DNA of 64,000 bases, taken from Codonopsis lanceolata (lineage: Eukaryota > Streptophyta > Magnoliopsida > Asterales > Campanulaceae). The stretch is taken from the NCBI GenBank assembly GCA_013146195.2, contig CM028377.1:69568614-69632613 (forward strand), given 5' to 3'. Shown here one piece after another: positions 11,736 through 23,804 of this stretch (within the stretch, counting starts at the first letter, position 1; every line of letters begins with the position of its first letter). The position numbers and the translations under genes were made by a program. The notes beneath the pieces are model-generated. The model made no database searches, was not told the DNA's origin, and worked only from the letters and a program-made list of their open reading frames with translations.

Positions 11736-11968
11736 AAAAAAAATTAGGACACTCATTTTAGTACAAAAATATTATATCTTAATAGGTAATTATTCTCTTT
11801 ATATTCAGTTATGCTAATATATGTAAAAGCTCGTATTAATATTACAAGTTTTATCTCGTAATATCATTTGCCAAATGAAGGATGCAAGTCATGACAAGAG
11901 GTGGCTCATCTTACCAAATAAAGAGGGCGCTGCTATAAGCCAGTCTAGGATGCTTATGTCAATCCCTG

Positions 11969-12619
11969 TCAAATGTCAAGGTAAATTTGTGCACGCCTGT
12001 AGCTTGTTTCCTTCAAATAAGCCATGTTCGGTGAGATCTTACTATTGGATTGAATGTAAGTATCATTTTCTTCTTGATCATCATTGTCATCACCATTTAG
12101 ATCATGTTGCAACCAGGGTTGACCCATAGGATTATTTAATACTCCTGAGTTTTGGATCGCAGGGACCCTCTTCATGTCTTCCTTGTAGACTAGACGAACT
12201 GCACACTTTTGGGGGTCACATGAAAGTCTCTCGTGGGAAAATCCCACATGAAGGTAACCCTCTATTCTAGACCAATCATCTGGCTGAAGGTCTGGGAAAA
12301 GGAGCTGGAAGAAATCAAATGACATGAAACCCAACCAAACATGTTCCGTTTCGTACCAAATTGATGAGGTGGCGGGTGGGGTGAAGAACTGCGTATTACT
12401 GTCCGCTATCAAGTCAAACTGAATATTAGCATATGATACGTTGTCACCAACAGTGTTGTCAAAAACAACACACAAGGCAAACCCCAAAAAGTTTCTGTTA
12501 CACCAATTTAAAGGTAGTCGCAAGTAGGCATGACACCCTGAATTCTGTTCACTGAACCACTCTGGAATGTTGATTCCAGGAACAACAATGCTAAAGCGAT
12601 GGTTTGCAACAAGGTGTCC
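11969..12619 (-). CDS. TNL final exon: C-JID (post-LRR) domain
   Basis: The exon begins GHLVANHRFSIVVPGINIPEWF, diagnostic of the C-terminal jelly-roll/Ig-like (C-JID) domain that follows the LRRs in TNLs and contributes to effector contact. The core continues with GFALCVVF. After an acidic linker rich in D, N and E the frame ends at 11969. The acceptor is GGTGCAG. Confidence 0.92.
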   Translation of the reverse strand, partial: GHLVANHRFSIVVPGINIPEWFSEQNSGCHAYLRLPLNWCNRNFLGFALCVVFDNTVGDNVSYANIQFDLIADSNTQFFTPPATSSIWYETEHVWLGFMSFDFFQLLFPDLQPDDWSRIEGYLHVGFSHERLSCDPQKCAVRLVYKEDMKRVPAIQNSGVLNNPMGQPWLQHDLNGDDNDDQEENDTYIQSNSKISPNMAYLKETSYRRAQIYLDI

Positions 12620-15600
12620 CTGCACCATGAAAAGATTGTCATGTAACTATCATACATATATAATATACGCGTAAGTTGGGATGCTAAGTTGGGATATGGA
12701 ATTGATTGCAATCCCTCTCATTGCTCGTGAGTCGTGCCCATAAACACAAAGGGTGATTTAGGTATGATATAATAATATGATGGATGTATATCTAAGCGTG
12801 TGTGGTGTGTGTGTGTGTAATAAAGTTGGGTAAATTGGAGTATAGAGCAATCAAACCTGAAGAAGAGATTGCAGCACCACATTGGCAGGATCATTACTGC
12901 CTGTAGGAGTAAAACCTGTGAATGTGTTAACAAACGAGAGCTTCCACAGTGATGGATACTTTGTTGATAGATCTGGCAAGCTTTTCAATGACCGGCCTTC
13001 GTCTGCTTGTAATACAGCTATTCCTGATGGAAGTGCGTGCAGTGATTTGAAAGTATGGCACCATGACACATTAAGGATTCTGAGTCGAGGAAGTTGACAG
13101 ATGCTATCAGGTAAGTGGTGAAATGAGTTTTTACTTAGATCCAGTTCTTCCAAAAAGGTTAAGGGGCTGAGATCATTGGGGATTGCTCTTTCTGACAGAT
13201 CGCAACCAGAGACATTTAGTTTTCTTACTGAACAAAAACTCACCAATGGAGGCAGCTCCAATCTTAACATCGAATCTGGACTGCTCTTCAACAATAACCA
13301 AGATAGCAATGCCCGACAACCACCTATGGATAAAGTTTTGAGATTTGTCAGATGTACTATGGAGGAGGGTGGTTCCCTGATTGCAGCATTATCTAAGAAA
13401 AGTTCATCTAACGATTGTACTTGTCCCAGGTTCTCAGGCAACTTTTCAAGTCTTGTGCAGTTAGTGAGAACAAGAGTTTTCAAACAATTTAATCGATGAA
13501 TTGTGCTAGGAAGGCTCGTAATCTGCCTGCAGTTTTCAAGATTTATCAAGACAAGGCCCGTGAGATTTTGAATTGATGATGGTAGTTCTTCAATCGATGT
13601 ACCATCCAAGTAAAGTCTCGACAAACTGCCCATCCTTTTCGTGATTTCCGGAAACCTCTTCAGTTTTACACAGTTGGAGAGAATAAAGGTCTTGAGGGAT
13701 TTCATTTGTATACATGATGGAAGACTTTTGAGGTTTAAGCAGCCCTTTAAACTTAAGAAAACAAGCCGCTCAAGATCTCCAATGGATGGATGAACATCTA
13801 CCAAACTTGTACAACTTTCAAGAATTAGTGTCTCAAGATTTGGGGTCAACTTGAGGTCAGGAATCCCTTTGAGCTCACATGACCAGCTAAGGTTGACAAA
13901 TCTCAACTTGTCCAGATTCTGTTTAACGCAGGAAAAAAAACATTGGTTATAATGTTTTATAGGACATTAAGGATACATGATTCTCACCACCTATCAGGGC
14001 TCGAGGAAAAAAACATTGGTTTTAATGTTTTATAGGACATTAGGACAAAATTTTCTATAGAAAATCAAAAATCAAAACAAATATCTTAGATTTTGGTACT
14101 TAAGATTTTGAAGAAGACTCTGATTTGAAACTTCTTAAGAAGTAAAGTAAGATTTTATTATTGATACGTGTAGCAGTTCTCTATTTACCTTTTTCCCCTT
14201 CCAAAGTTGGACTATGTTACTACGACACATTTCAAGGCCAACAAGCTCCTCTGCTTGAAAACTTTCCGGTAAAGAATCTGAAGGGTATGCATTCCAGGTA
14301 ATCCATCGTAACTTGTTCGGAAGGTAATTGGGTCCTTGAGAAAACCATTGTAACTTGCTCGGAAGATACTTCAGGGATCCTGGAGAAAGCCATCTTAACT
14401 TGTTTGGAAGAAATTTAAATCCTGGAAGAACCCGCCCATTATCAAAATGGAGCAGTCTAAGTCCATTCATATTTTTGAAAGCATTCTTACTAAAATTTAT
14501 AGCTTCTAACTCAGTTGAGACCAAGGAGATGCCTTCAATTGTGTTATTTCCCTACAATCAAAGAACAAATGTGATGAGCATCCAAAAAATTTCATCAGAT
14601 TATGTTTTCAATAAAAGAATAATTTATGTTGAGATGGAAAGAATTCAGAAAAAGATCAGAATGGAGGACAAGGAGTCCACGAGAGTACATGACAATACTA
14701 TTGATTGTACAAGCTGGTAGGTTCATTAAATGGAAGTAAAAGCTTACGAAACTTAGGTTCCGTGTCTTACCATATTATTTGTCAACACATCACGAACATC
14801 CTTCGGAAGCCATAGCCTGCTACGCTTACCAGGCTCATCAGAGATATTACAAACGATGTGCCAACCCATTTCTTGTATCCGATCATGCATATGAAGCTTT
14901 TTGTTTAGTACCGATACAAGGGATTTCTGAATGAGATGTTTTATCCCAATATGTGCATGAAAATCAAAACTATCAAGTATTCTAGTTACACGATCTTTCT
15001 TCTTCCCTTTGAAGAAACACGCAATATCTAAGAAAATCTTCTGATCAATCTTACTTAGCCCATCATAACTTATTTTTAGTATTTCAAATATCTTATCTTC
15101 ACCAGCTTCGTGCAGTCGGTTGAGGGCACTTCTCCATTCATCCATGACACAACCACGTAGACTAGAACCCATAACTTTAAGGGCTAAAGGAAGCCCACAG
15201 GCATAACGTACCACACAATCCAAGTGCTCTTTGTACTCATTTGGGGGGATGCTGTTCTCAAATGCATACAAACTAAAGAGGCGAATAGCTTCAGAATGAT
15301 TTAACAAAGTAACAGTTTGTATCTCCACTTTTGGCATTTTCAACCGACATTTATCCCTTGTTGTTATGATAATTATGCTCCCCATACCAAACCATTCATG
15401 GCTTCCTGCTAATGCATCTAGTTGGCCATCGTCGTCCACATCATCAAGAACAAGAAGAACCCTTTTACGGCGTAGCCTGGTAGCAATCAGTTTGGTTCCG
15501 TCATGATCATCATTGATCTTCAGACTTCTATCCAATAAGATTTCAGATAGAATTTTTTCTTGCAAAACTGATAGACCCGAACATTTTGAAACTTCCCTAA

Positions 15601-15851
15601 CATTTGAAACATAGCACCTGCTTTGAAATTGATTTGAAATTTCATTAAAAACGGCCCGAGCAAGAGTTGTCTTTCCGGCTCCACCCATTCCCCATATCCC
15701 TATAAACCGAACATCATCTGATGTTGTAACTAACAGTGACTTCATTTTCCGAACACGGGATTCTATTCCAACAAGATTTTTTTCTACACTTATCGTGGGA
15801 CATTTGCTAGAAATCTCTTGAACAATTTTAAAGATACACTCTGACTCATTC
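11969..15851 (-). CDS. TNL-type NBS-LRR disease resistance gene lacking a visible TIR exon
   Basis: An intracellular immune receptor of the TIR-NBS-LRR class, which senses pathogen effectors and triggers defence through nucleotide exchange in the NB-ARC switch. Four exons are visible: 15851-14771 (NB-ARC), 14551-14189 (linker and first LRRs), 13918-12857 (LRRs) and 12619-11969 (C-JID and stop). The three introns between them (219, 270 and 237 bp) all have GT-AG ends and phase 0, and the joined frame stays open. The NB-ARC has TNL hallmarks, including kinase-2 ending in LDDVDD and the FLDIACFF motif. The first acceptor (AG 15853-15852) leaves a split codon, so a further 5' exon is required. 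In this class that exon encodes the TIR domain, yet no TIR-like frame occurs on this strand up to 25 kb. The gene may be truncated or have a very long, transposon-filled intron 1. Confidence 0.92.
12857..13918 (-). CDS. TNL exon: leucine-rich repeats
   Basis: The exon encodes about ten LRRs of the plant TNL type, recognisable from repeats such as LKGCLNLKSLP, LDGTSIEELPSSI and LTNCTRLEKLPENL. It starts NLDKLRFVNLSW after the acceptor AAACAG and ends SLLQ before GTTTGATT. There is no internal stop or frameshift. This part normally determines recognition specificity. Confidence 0.94.
14189..14551 (-). CDS. TNL exon: NBS-LRR linker and first LRRs
   Basis: The exon starts after ATTGTAG (acceptor AG 14553-14552) with GNNTIEGISLVSTELEAINF, the conserved linker of TNL proteins, and ends at LWKGKK before GTAAAT. 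The usual single segment LPNKLRWxxW is present three times in succession (see the repeat entry), giving extra 14-15 residue units before the ordinary YPSDSLPESF segment. Confidence 0.93.
14296..14412 (-). repeat. In-frame triplication of the LPNKLRW unit in the TNL gene
   Basis: Three copies of AACTTG(T/C)T(C/T)GGAAG on the top strand lie about 42 and 45 bp apart (near 14310, 14352 and 14397). They encode LPNKLRW, LPSKLQW and LPNKLRW. Unit lengths are multiples of three and the frame is preserved. Confidence 0.88.
14771..15851 (-). CDS. TNL exon: NB-ARC nucleotide-binding domain
   Basis: The exon opens after the acceptor TCTGCAG and encodes the usual TNL lead-in (NESECIFKIVQEIS, then LVGIESRV). 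The P-loop GMGGAGKTT is at about 15691-15665. Kinase-2 VLLVLDDVDD, RNBS-B GSIIIITTRDK, GLPLAL and RNBS-D FLDIACFFKG follow in order. The MHD motif at 14890-14882 reads MHDR. All residues expected for nucleotide binding appear present, so this exon looks functional. The donor is ATG|GTAAGA at 14771/14770. Confidence 0.95.
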
Positions 15852-16213
15852 CTGCAGATGAAAAGGCCAGAAGTAACATCCGATCAGGTACAAATGTACA
15901 ATAGACATAAAGAACAATTTTAACTCCTGCTTTCACTTTTCATTAATCACTATTGCTGAATTTTTTTCTAGTGCTGCTAAATAAAATTTTTAATTACTTG
16001 GTTGGCTTTATTTGCAAATTGCAATACGCTCTCAAATTAATCACATTGTTCTTTTTTTCTTTTTTTTTTTCGAAGAGTAATGCTACATCAACAGAAAATA
16101 TCTACTGAATCTATTGTCAATACTCCTACAGTATTTTTCTTCAAAAAAATCATTTTTTTTCACTTCCTTGTATTTTTTCTAAAACAAGACAGACCCTTCA
16201 AGAGTATTATATA
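15852..16213. other. Presumed intron 1 sequence of the TNL gene
   Basis: AT-rich sequence lies directly upstream of the NB-ARC exon acceptor. No TIR exon or start codon context is visible. Confidence 0.5.
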
Positions 16214-16453
16214 TTCCCCCGTTGCAGGCAAAGAGTCCACTATACTATTTTGGGATGTTTCACTTTAAGAATCCACTTTCAAAAATTATGCTTACAATTT
16301 CTAAAACTTTTCATCTTTACCCTCCACTTGTGTTGTAATTACATTGCTTGTGCTTAAGTATTTTTGTAATTATGACTAACTCCAATGACATTAATAAATC
16401 CCCTTAATAATTGGACTTTTCAAATAAGGACTCTTTGGGTGGAACGGAGGGAG
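16214..16453. mobile_element. Stowaway-type MITE (Tc1/mariner)
   Basis: The right end on the reverse strand reads CTCCCTCCGTTCCACCCAAA, the classic Stowaway terminus; the left end TTCCCCCGTTGCAGGCAAA is a diverged inverted match. TA dinucleotides flank both ends. There is no coding capacity. Confidence 0.75.
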
Positions 16454-16603
16454 TATAATTTAAGCTAGAAAGTACCTAATATCCTTACTTTGGAAAAAGA
16501 AACTTATGGATTTATTGACTGTTTATTATATTGATTTATGTCAACGCTGTTGGGTGTTTCTTAAAATGTTCTACCTAACATTTAAGCACAGATGGATTAT
16601 TTA

Positions 16604-18840
16604 TGTAACACCCGGGAATTTTAAGTATATGCTACTTTATAGTTTATAATCATATGGTTTCACTCATGATTAAGTATAATTTCATTGCCAGAAGTTATGA
16701 TTGAAACCCGAAACAAACTTGAATCAATTGGTAATTTTAAAGTTGTGCAGTTGTGTATACCCGTGTGGGTTGATTTGGGAATTGCTACACTTTATTTTGT
16801 GTTATTTAGACCTTCTAACCATTCTAAAATAATATGTGAACTTTTGGGATCAACCTAGGAGTGTCTTAAAGTGTTTAGAATCAGGTTTGGATGCACTCGC
16901 ATCGACGTTACCGAAGCAATCACATGAAAAGGGCTGAAACAGGATGACTCCCTGAACTTGAAGTGCTCGCGTCTCCCCGTGAGACGCGGCTGCATCACTG
17001 CTGCGAAAATTGTTGACCAGTTTTGCTGCTTTGAATTCCTAATCTGATTTGGTTATTTTAAGCTTGGTTTAAGGAGTTAAATAAGCCAGGTTTAGACCTA
17101 TTTGAACTAGGTTAGTGATAGATTGAGTTGGTTAAGGGTTTAAGAGAGTTTGGTTAGTTTAAAACCTCGATTAATGTTAACCAATTGGAAAATTACACCA
17201 AGCAAATTAAGGCTATCTTGGAGGACACCTCCTACTATCTTAGTTGATAAGATATACACTACTTTGAGCCTCCTTTACACTTCAATAACAGAAAAGTCGT
17301 GGGTAGAGAGTGAGAGAGAGCTGAACAGGGGTTTTAAGAGTGAGAATTTCAAGGTTTGAAGGTTAAATCTCCATCCTTGACCATTACAGTCTTCAAGGAA
17401 GTGGTAGAGCACAACTAGAGCATCACAAAGAGCTAGTAAACTTCAAGAATTACTGGTGGGAATAATCTCCGTAAGGTAAGGGGATATTTGCTTATGTATG
17501 TTCATCGGTGGTGATTGAAATTAGTGATATGAGGTTGGTAAGTTAAGTTCCTTGATATGTGTTGTTTTCTTAGAGGGTTATGGAGCTGAAGTCAGTAGTT
17601 TGGGTACAAGTTGTGTAGTGAGTTGGTTTGATGACTAGAGAATTATTGGTTAAGATTGGTAAGTTAAACACTTAGATTTCAACTCAGAAAAGCCCCTGTT
17701 TTGGGGTAATTTCAAGCAAGTACTATAGCAATTCTACTCATGGGTTTAAGTTGAATTTCGGATATGTTCTACTTGGATGTGTCAGGTAACCCTCCTTAAA
17801 ATTTCATTAAGTTTCAAGGTCGGGAGGTACCTCAATCAAATTAAGGAATAACGCTGCGCGGAGTGTTCTGCTACAGGAAATCTGGTTTGTAATTGTAACT
17901 TGAAAGGATCAAAACTTAATGATTATAGATACGAATCGAGTGATTCAAAGTGGTAAATTGTAGTTCAGAGTGTCTAGTTTCAGAAAATGCAGAAATGGTA
18001 ATGTTTGGAGTTATGGTGAATAACTGGTGAATTTTACAAGTTTGGTCGCAGAAGTTGATTAATAGTGTAAATGAGCCATGTTGGGATATTAAGCATAGTA
18101 GAGTTATTTTATGCTTGTGGAATAGTTGGAATAGAATGTGTTTGTGAATCCTATGTATGTGAGAGCTTCATGAGTTAGATGGATCATGTTATAAACTTCA
18201 TATGATTGGCGATGTTAAATTCTAAGAGTTGTGTGGCATGTTAATAGTGTGATTGATGATTATATAAGTATGAGTTGTTCAAGAGATCAATAGTCCAAGT
18301 CCTAGTGATGCGCAAATAGTACCTATAATCCGAAGTGAATTCTAAGAGATATGTAATACGATAATCACATGGTTAGCGATTGTGTGTTGTGGTTGTGACT
18401 TAATTGAATTCTAAGTATGCGTTAATAACATGATTATGGGATTGTGAACACCAAATGATATCGATGAGGTTACTCTACAACTCATCAAGTGCTTATGTTT
18501 GGTTTCCTAAACAAGTTGAAACGTGAATAGATTGTGGTATCAATGAATTTACATCATGATTTATTGATTCCTAAATTATTGCACTTGATGATACAGAACA
18601 ATCTGGCATGAAACGTTATATGGTTTACACACCCTCGGGTGTAATGTGAACAGTCTTGTGAATAAGAGAACCGAACATGAAACGTAATACGATAGGCGTC
18701 AAGACTACCTTTGACTTGGTCACGGGGCAAAGGGCAATGCAAGTTAGTAGCGGAGTCTTGATTTGGTCCAACCCCTCAGTTACGGCCATAACTAAGGATA
18801 TAAGGTTACCCCCCATGGGTAATAGCCAAAAAGGCACTCA
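16604..18840 (+). mobile_element. LTR-retrotransposon-derived sequence beginning TGTAACACCC
   Basis: The sharp start TGTAACACCCGGGAATTTTA is typical of plant Gypsy LTRs. No gag or pol motif is found downstream and the right boundary is unclear. The sequence lies where a TNL TIR exon might be expected, so the insertion could have displaced or destroyed it. Confidence 0.4.
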
Positions 18841-20433
18841 TGGAAAAAATACTAAGGAAAAGTACATAAAATATATATTACTTAAAGAATATCAGCAAAA
18901 CATGTTATAAGTGAACATAATACATGAAACTAAGTTCTAGCATAGTATAAATGATGAAATTCTAAGCTAGTTTAAATTCCAAATAACATAATAAATAGTT
19001 AAGCAACCAAAGAAAATAAGGTTTTTTAAAAAAGTAAAGTAAAATCCGAAAACAAAATGAAAAAAAATCCCAAATCCCAAATTAAAAATATAATAAATAA
19101 TAAATAAAATGTCTAAAAATGAAAGGAAAATAAACCCTAAGTAGTGATATAAGATGTAGCAGCACAGCACATTAGAAAAAAAAAACCTAAGTAGGGGGAA
19201 AAAATAAAATAAACAAAAGAAATTACAAAATCGGGTTTAATCTCCCCCAACCTACAAACCAACCATGGGAAGCAATTCGTAGGGAGCCGGCGACCACGTC
19301 TGTGACACTCCGGAAAGAAAATTCCGACATCGATGTGTGAGGTTGATTATGGCATCCTCCGGCGACGGCAAAAGCGCAGATGAGTTCGCCAGGTAGAGAC
19401 GAAGCCATCTATGCTCTTAGATTTCATTAACATTTAATATTGAAGGCTAGATCTGGAATGGAAAATCCCATATCTATGTCGGAAGTTAGCGCCCGACTCG
19501 CCCAACTCTCTTCAGGCGACAAACCGTCGCCTCGCCTCAAGCGCCAAAGGCGAGCGCCTTTGACAACTATTCGTAGGGACCTAGCCTCGTGAATGACTTT
19601 TCACGGGATACAGCACTTGAAACGAAAATGTAAAGATGTTCAAGCTTCAACAATGTCAAAGAGGTGTTTTGGTTGGATGCGGTTGGTCGAAAATGTATCT
19701 CGACCTCATGCACGTTCAGTGTTTTATTAATGTCTTATATGAGCATGAGATCTTGTTACTCGTGATGGATGACTATATTGAGTGAATACTTTGAACTGGC
19801 TATAGGACTTGATTGTTACTATATTTAACATGTTGAGATTGTTATTGAGCTCGTTTTGTGACTATATCTATATTATCGTGTATATGCATAGCATTCATGA
19901 GTTATTGAACCTTACTGTGTTTTAGACTCACCCTTTCAATTAGAGCTGTCAAAACGGGACAACAGGACGCGCTGACCCGTCGAATTGGCGGATTGAGAAA
20001 ACTATAACCCAACCCAACCCAAGGTGGGCTGTGGGGTTCGTTCAAAATTAAATAAAAATAAAAATTGGTCTTCTCCAACAATTCACCATTATCATCAGTC
20101 TTTCCTATATTTTTACGTATACATTATAATTTCATATTTGTATATTTTCTAAACATTATACTCCTCCAACCCAAATCAGTCATTTTTAGTTTTTACAAAA
20201 ATTAACAAAGTTGACTTTTAGGCAATTTTACTTGTGCATTCACCTAAACATCATTAGGGTCCGTTTGGATAGTTGAATTGAAATTGGTGGAATTTTGTAC
20301 CAATAAAATTGAAATTCTTTTGCTGTACTCTCATGTAGAATTCAATTAGAATTCTAAATATATATTGTTGGGCCACATGTGAAAGAGATCTCAGAGTGTT
20401 TTGGTTTTGGGATTTTTTACTTTTAGAGTGAAA
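18841..20433. other. Non-coding stretch of probable transposon debris
   Basis: The stretch comprises AT-rich DNA (18840-19200), a GC-richer piece around 19220-19600 containing GTCGCCTCGCCTCAAGCGCC, and sequence around 19690-19935 ending ACTGTGTTTTAGACTCACCC, reminiscent of the 3' part of Gypsy LTRs. A motif GAGCTGTCAAAACGGGAC at about 19939 resembles common plant transposon ends. No gene is supported. Confidence 0.35.
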
Positions 20434-20470
20434 CTAGTTTTACACCCGTGCGTTAAACGCACGGATATAT
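20434..20470 (-). mobile_element. Helitron 3' terminus
   Basis: On the minus strand the hairpin CCGTGCGTTTAACGCACGG is followed 8 bases later by CTAG and then T, the exact layout of a Helitron 3' end. The body would extend to higher coordinates; I could not place its 5' TC end. Confidence 0.65.
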
Positions 20471-22716
20471 ATCTTTTTCCATTAAATTATACTTCAACAA
20501 AATGAAGAGGAAAAATAATATTAATTAGTGTTAAATTATTGCAACATAAAAAATATGAATTCAATCTATATAAATCAAAAAACAATTATAACAAAAAGAT
20601 TAAGAAAAAGTAAAATTAATAATAGAGAATTATAAATAAAAATATTATTATAAATTTGAAAATGTTTTAGATACAACATTTGTCGTTGAACATGAGCATA
20701 TATGATTAATACTACTCCAACGTAAGAAATTTGAAGACTCTTAGGATTCATGCAAATTTAAAAAAACGACTTACAACCGGTTGACTAAATCTTTGGTAAG
20801 TCACTCTTACCATTTTTTAATTTGATTCAATTCATCTAATAAAAATGGAAACCATTTATGTATTGTAACTACTCCCCCAGTCCCAAAAAATATTTTATTT
20901 CATAATCTTATGTTTCTTTCGAGATCCAATTTATAACCTAGTCAATTTCTTATTTCCACAGACTCTAGCTTTTTATAACATAAAAAGAATTTAGAAGAAA
21001 CTCGTAGGTGATGGAGGGAGCAGACGTAGAAAGAAAAATACAAGTTCGGTGATAGGAGAGAAAACCGAGCTTACTTATCATAAGCCGCTTTTAGTGGATG
21101 CTACGCATTGAAACCTGCCAAAGCCTATTGTCTTTGTTTTCTAGTTTGTTAGAAAACTAATTTTTAATCTCACGTTTGTTGTGTAAACATTGTTTTTGTG
21201 GGTCCCAAGGAGGTCCGATGGATAGTGGACTTCATAGTCTTGTTAAATGATTTGATATTTGCAAGCAAGCGTTAGTTTTCACTATAAAATAAAAAGGTCT
21301 TTGGCAAAGGTAAGACATATTAATCTTTATAGTGTTGTTAGGGGGAATGGAATGCTTAAGCAGGGCCTTATGGTAGCACTAGCAAGGGCGCCCCTACAAG
21401 TATTACTCCGTGTAAAGGAACCAGTTGAAACCCGTTTGTTCCACGGTTTTTGGTATCGAACCAAACCAATCTCTATATTTTTTTATTATTGTTTTAATAG
21501 ATAAAGTATTACGTTGTTTTATTTATTAACTATTTTGTTTAGTGAATGCACTTTGATTGTATTGCATCATGTGTTACATCATACTCTATTCTTGAATCCT
21601 AACTAATATTTCACTTTCAATGATGTCAAACTATATGTATTTTTGAACTCAAACTATGAACTATGAATTACGTGTTCTAGGATTTTGAAAATTTGTATAA
21701 AATATTTTATACATTAAATTTTTAGTTGAAAAAGTCTTATTTTCAATTTAAATGTTAATCAAATGAGACAATCTTAATTTTGAAATTGATAACTTACATT
21801 CTACTAAAAGAAAAACTTGTTTACTCTTAGAGCATGGTTAACAATAATATCAAAACTACTCAAATCAAACACAACTCATTAAAAACCGAGTGGTTCGGTT
21901 CTAATAAAATGTTCGATTCATTTGATATTTTTGGAACACTTGAGGCGGCTCAGCTTTGTGGTTTTGGCAAAACCAAAAAACTCTTCCAAACCGAAGTTGG
22001 CACAAAATTCACCCCTGATACTAGGCACGAGTTTTTCGATACTTAATCCCACCATATTTATCTCCAATACGCCTTTACGGGGGATGGGGCTCTTGGGTGA
22101 GCCTTTTGTAGAAAATGGCTAGTGACTTGAACTTTCTCATATTATTGAAAAATCATCAATTAAAAAAATCGATATTTAAATGAAACAAACAAAGTTTGTT
22201 CAAGATCTATTTATAGCTTGTAGTCGCTAAATAAATACTTTAGTCTCCACACCTTTTTTCAAATGTTCCATTTTAAAAAATAAATTTGACGGGATTTTCC
22301 TTATAGACTCTCCTCCTTATATATATTATTATTGCCGAAAATTTGCCAAGAAAAACGTGTCGATGACACGGCACCGCTGAAAAGTTATTTTATCCACTAC
22401 AATGAAATTGCCATGTGGAAAGGGGAGGCGCAGCTAGTTGTCGGCCACAAAATAAAGCCTTTATTTTTTCGATTTTATTTTTTTTTTGGTTTGAAACGAC
22501 CAAGAAATAAATATTTTACCATTTGTAACTACTCGTCTAAAACATACAAAAAAAGTTTTATTATTCAACCGATTGTTTTGATTTGTATCTTATATTGATA
22601 CAAATCAAATAAGAATTTCTTTCTTTGAATTATATTTTATTTAGATACACTATTGAAAGCAAAGATTTGATTTGATTTGCTATTTGATCCACCGTTACGA
22701 GGGGAGATGGGAGGTT
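20471..22716. other. AT-rich intergenic sequence, mostly probable Helitron body and MITE remnants
   Basis: A Stowaway-like MITE with ends CTCCCCCAGTCCC and ATGGAGGGAG spans about 20872-21020. Short open frames at 21259-21504, 21834-22046 and 22332-22598 are not similar to any family I know and are probably chance. Confidence 0.45.
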
Positions 22717-22720
22717 CTTG

Positions 22721-23750
22721 AGCATCCACAAGAAAATTCAAACTTTTATTAACATCCTAAAATCATTTTTAGGGTTTTTTTACCACACTAAGCCCACAAA
22801 TGACACTCTATCAATCACCCACATATTATCATACAAAATCTAAAAAAGCTAATTCTCCCCCAACTTAGAGCATTCACCGCGTTGATCCTTTTATTAACAC
22901 CCTAAAATCTTTTTAAAAAAAAAGGGCAATTTTTTCAATACCAATACACTTAAGCCCACAAATGACACTCCATCAATCAAGAAGATGTCCCTATTCTATA
23001 AAGCTAACTCTCCCCCAACTTATTGGCATAGTGCCGTGAGTATTAGCCCATTCATGAACTCATCTTTCTTTCTTGAAAAAAAAATTAAGAAACTCCCCCA
23101 CCTATCTCCTTGTAAAACCGTAAAGGCTATTGGTCTTCTTCTAGTATTCGTTACCTTTCAAAAAATTTGTTCCAAAATTTAAAGAAGGCGGCAAAAAAGA
23201 TTTTTTATTTTTTTTTTTTTTATAAGGCTTGATCGAACATTCGCAAAGAAACGGTTTTACCAAAATTTTGATGTGCTAGAGTGGAGAGCATATGAATTAA
23301 ATAAACAACCCAACTCACATCATCACTTTGATGATGGTATGCTTTCCCATTTTTTCCATTTTCTTTTTCAATTAATTTAGTGTATTTTTTGCACTATCAT
23401 TTCCTCTTTTTTAATTATTTATAACTTAAAAATTATGGGTATATTGATAATATTAAAAAGCGTGACAAGACTTTATTTAAATAAAAATAATTGATATAAT
23501 CAAAATATATAATATATTTTTTATAAAATATAAAATTTAAAAGTATAAATATTTTATTTCAATTGCGGTAGGAAAATAAAAAAATAAAAAATAAAAATAT
23601 ATTGGTAGTTAGGTTTGTTAGTTAAGATGTTACCAATTTAAAGGGTTATATAGAGGGTGTTCATTGGAGTTGAAACTTTTTTAAAGGGTCTCTAAAAAGG
23701 TTTAGGGGGTTATATAAAGGATGTTTTAAGGTGTAACCATTGTGGATGCT
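22721..23750. mobile_element. ~1-kb non-autonomous DNA element with AGCATCCACAA inverted ends
   Basis: The left end AGCATCCACAA (22721) and right end TTGTGGATGCT (to 23750) are perfect inverted repeats, each flanked by CTTG (22717-22720 and 23751-23754). The interior is AT-rich with no transposase. An internal duplication around AAGCCCACAAATGACACTC occurs at about 22790 and 22955. The superfamily is uncertain because the duplicated flank is four bases. Confidence 0.6.
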
Positions 23751-23804
23751 CTTGGGTGAGTTTTATTTTACCGGCCTCCATTCATCTCTCTTCTTCTCTC
23801 TCCC

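Noticed and set aside
13176..13499. 107-residue plus-strand frame
   Set aside because: Shadow of the LRR exon of the TNL gene on the other strand.
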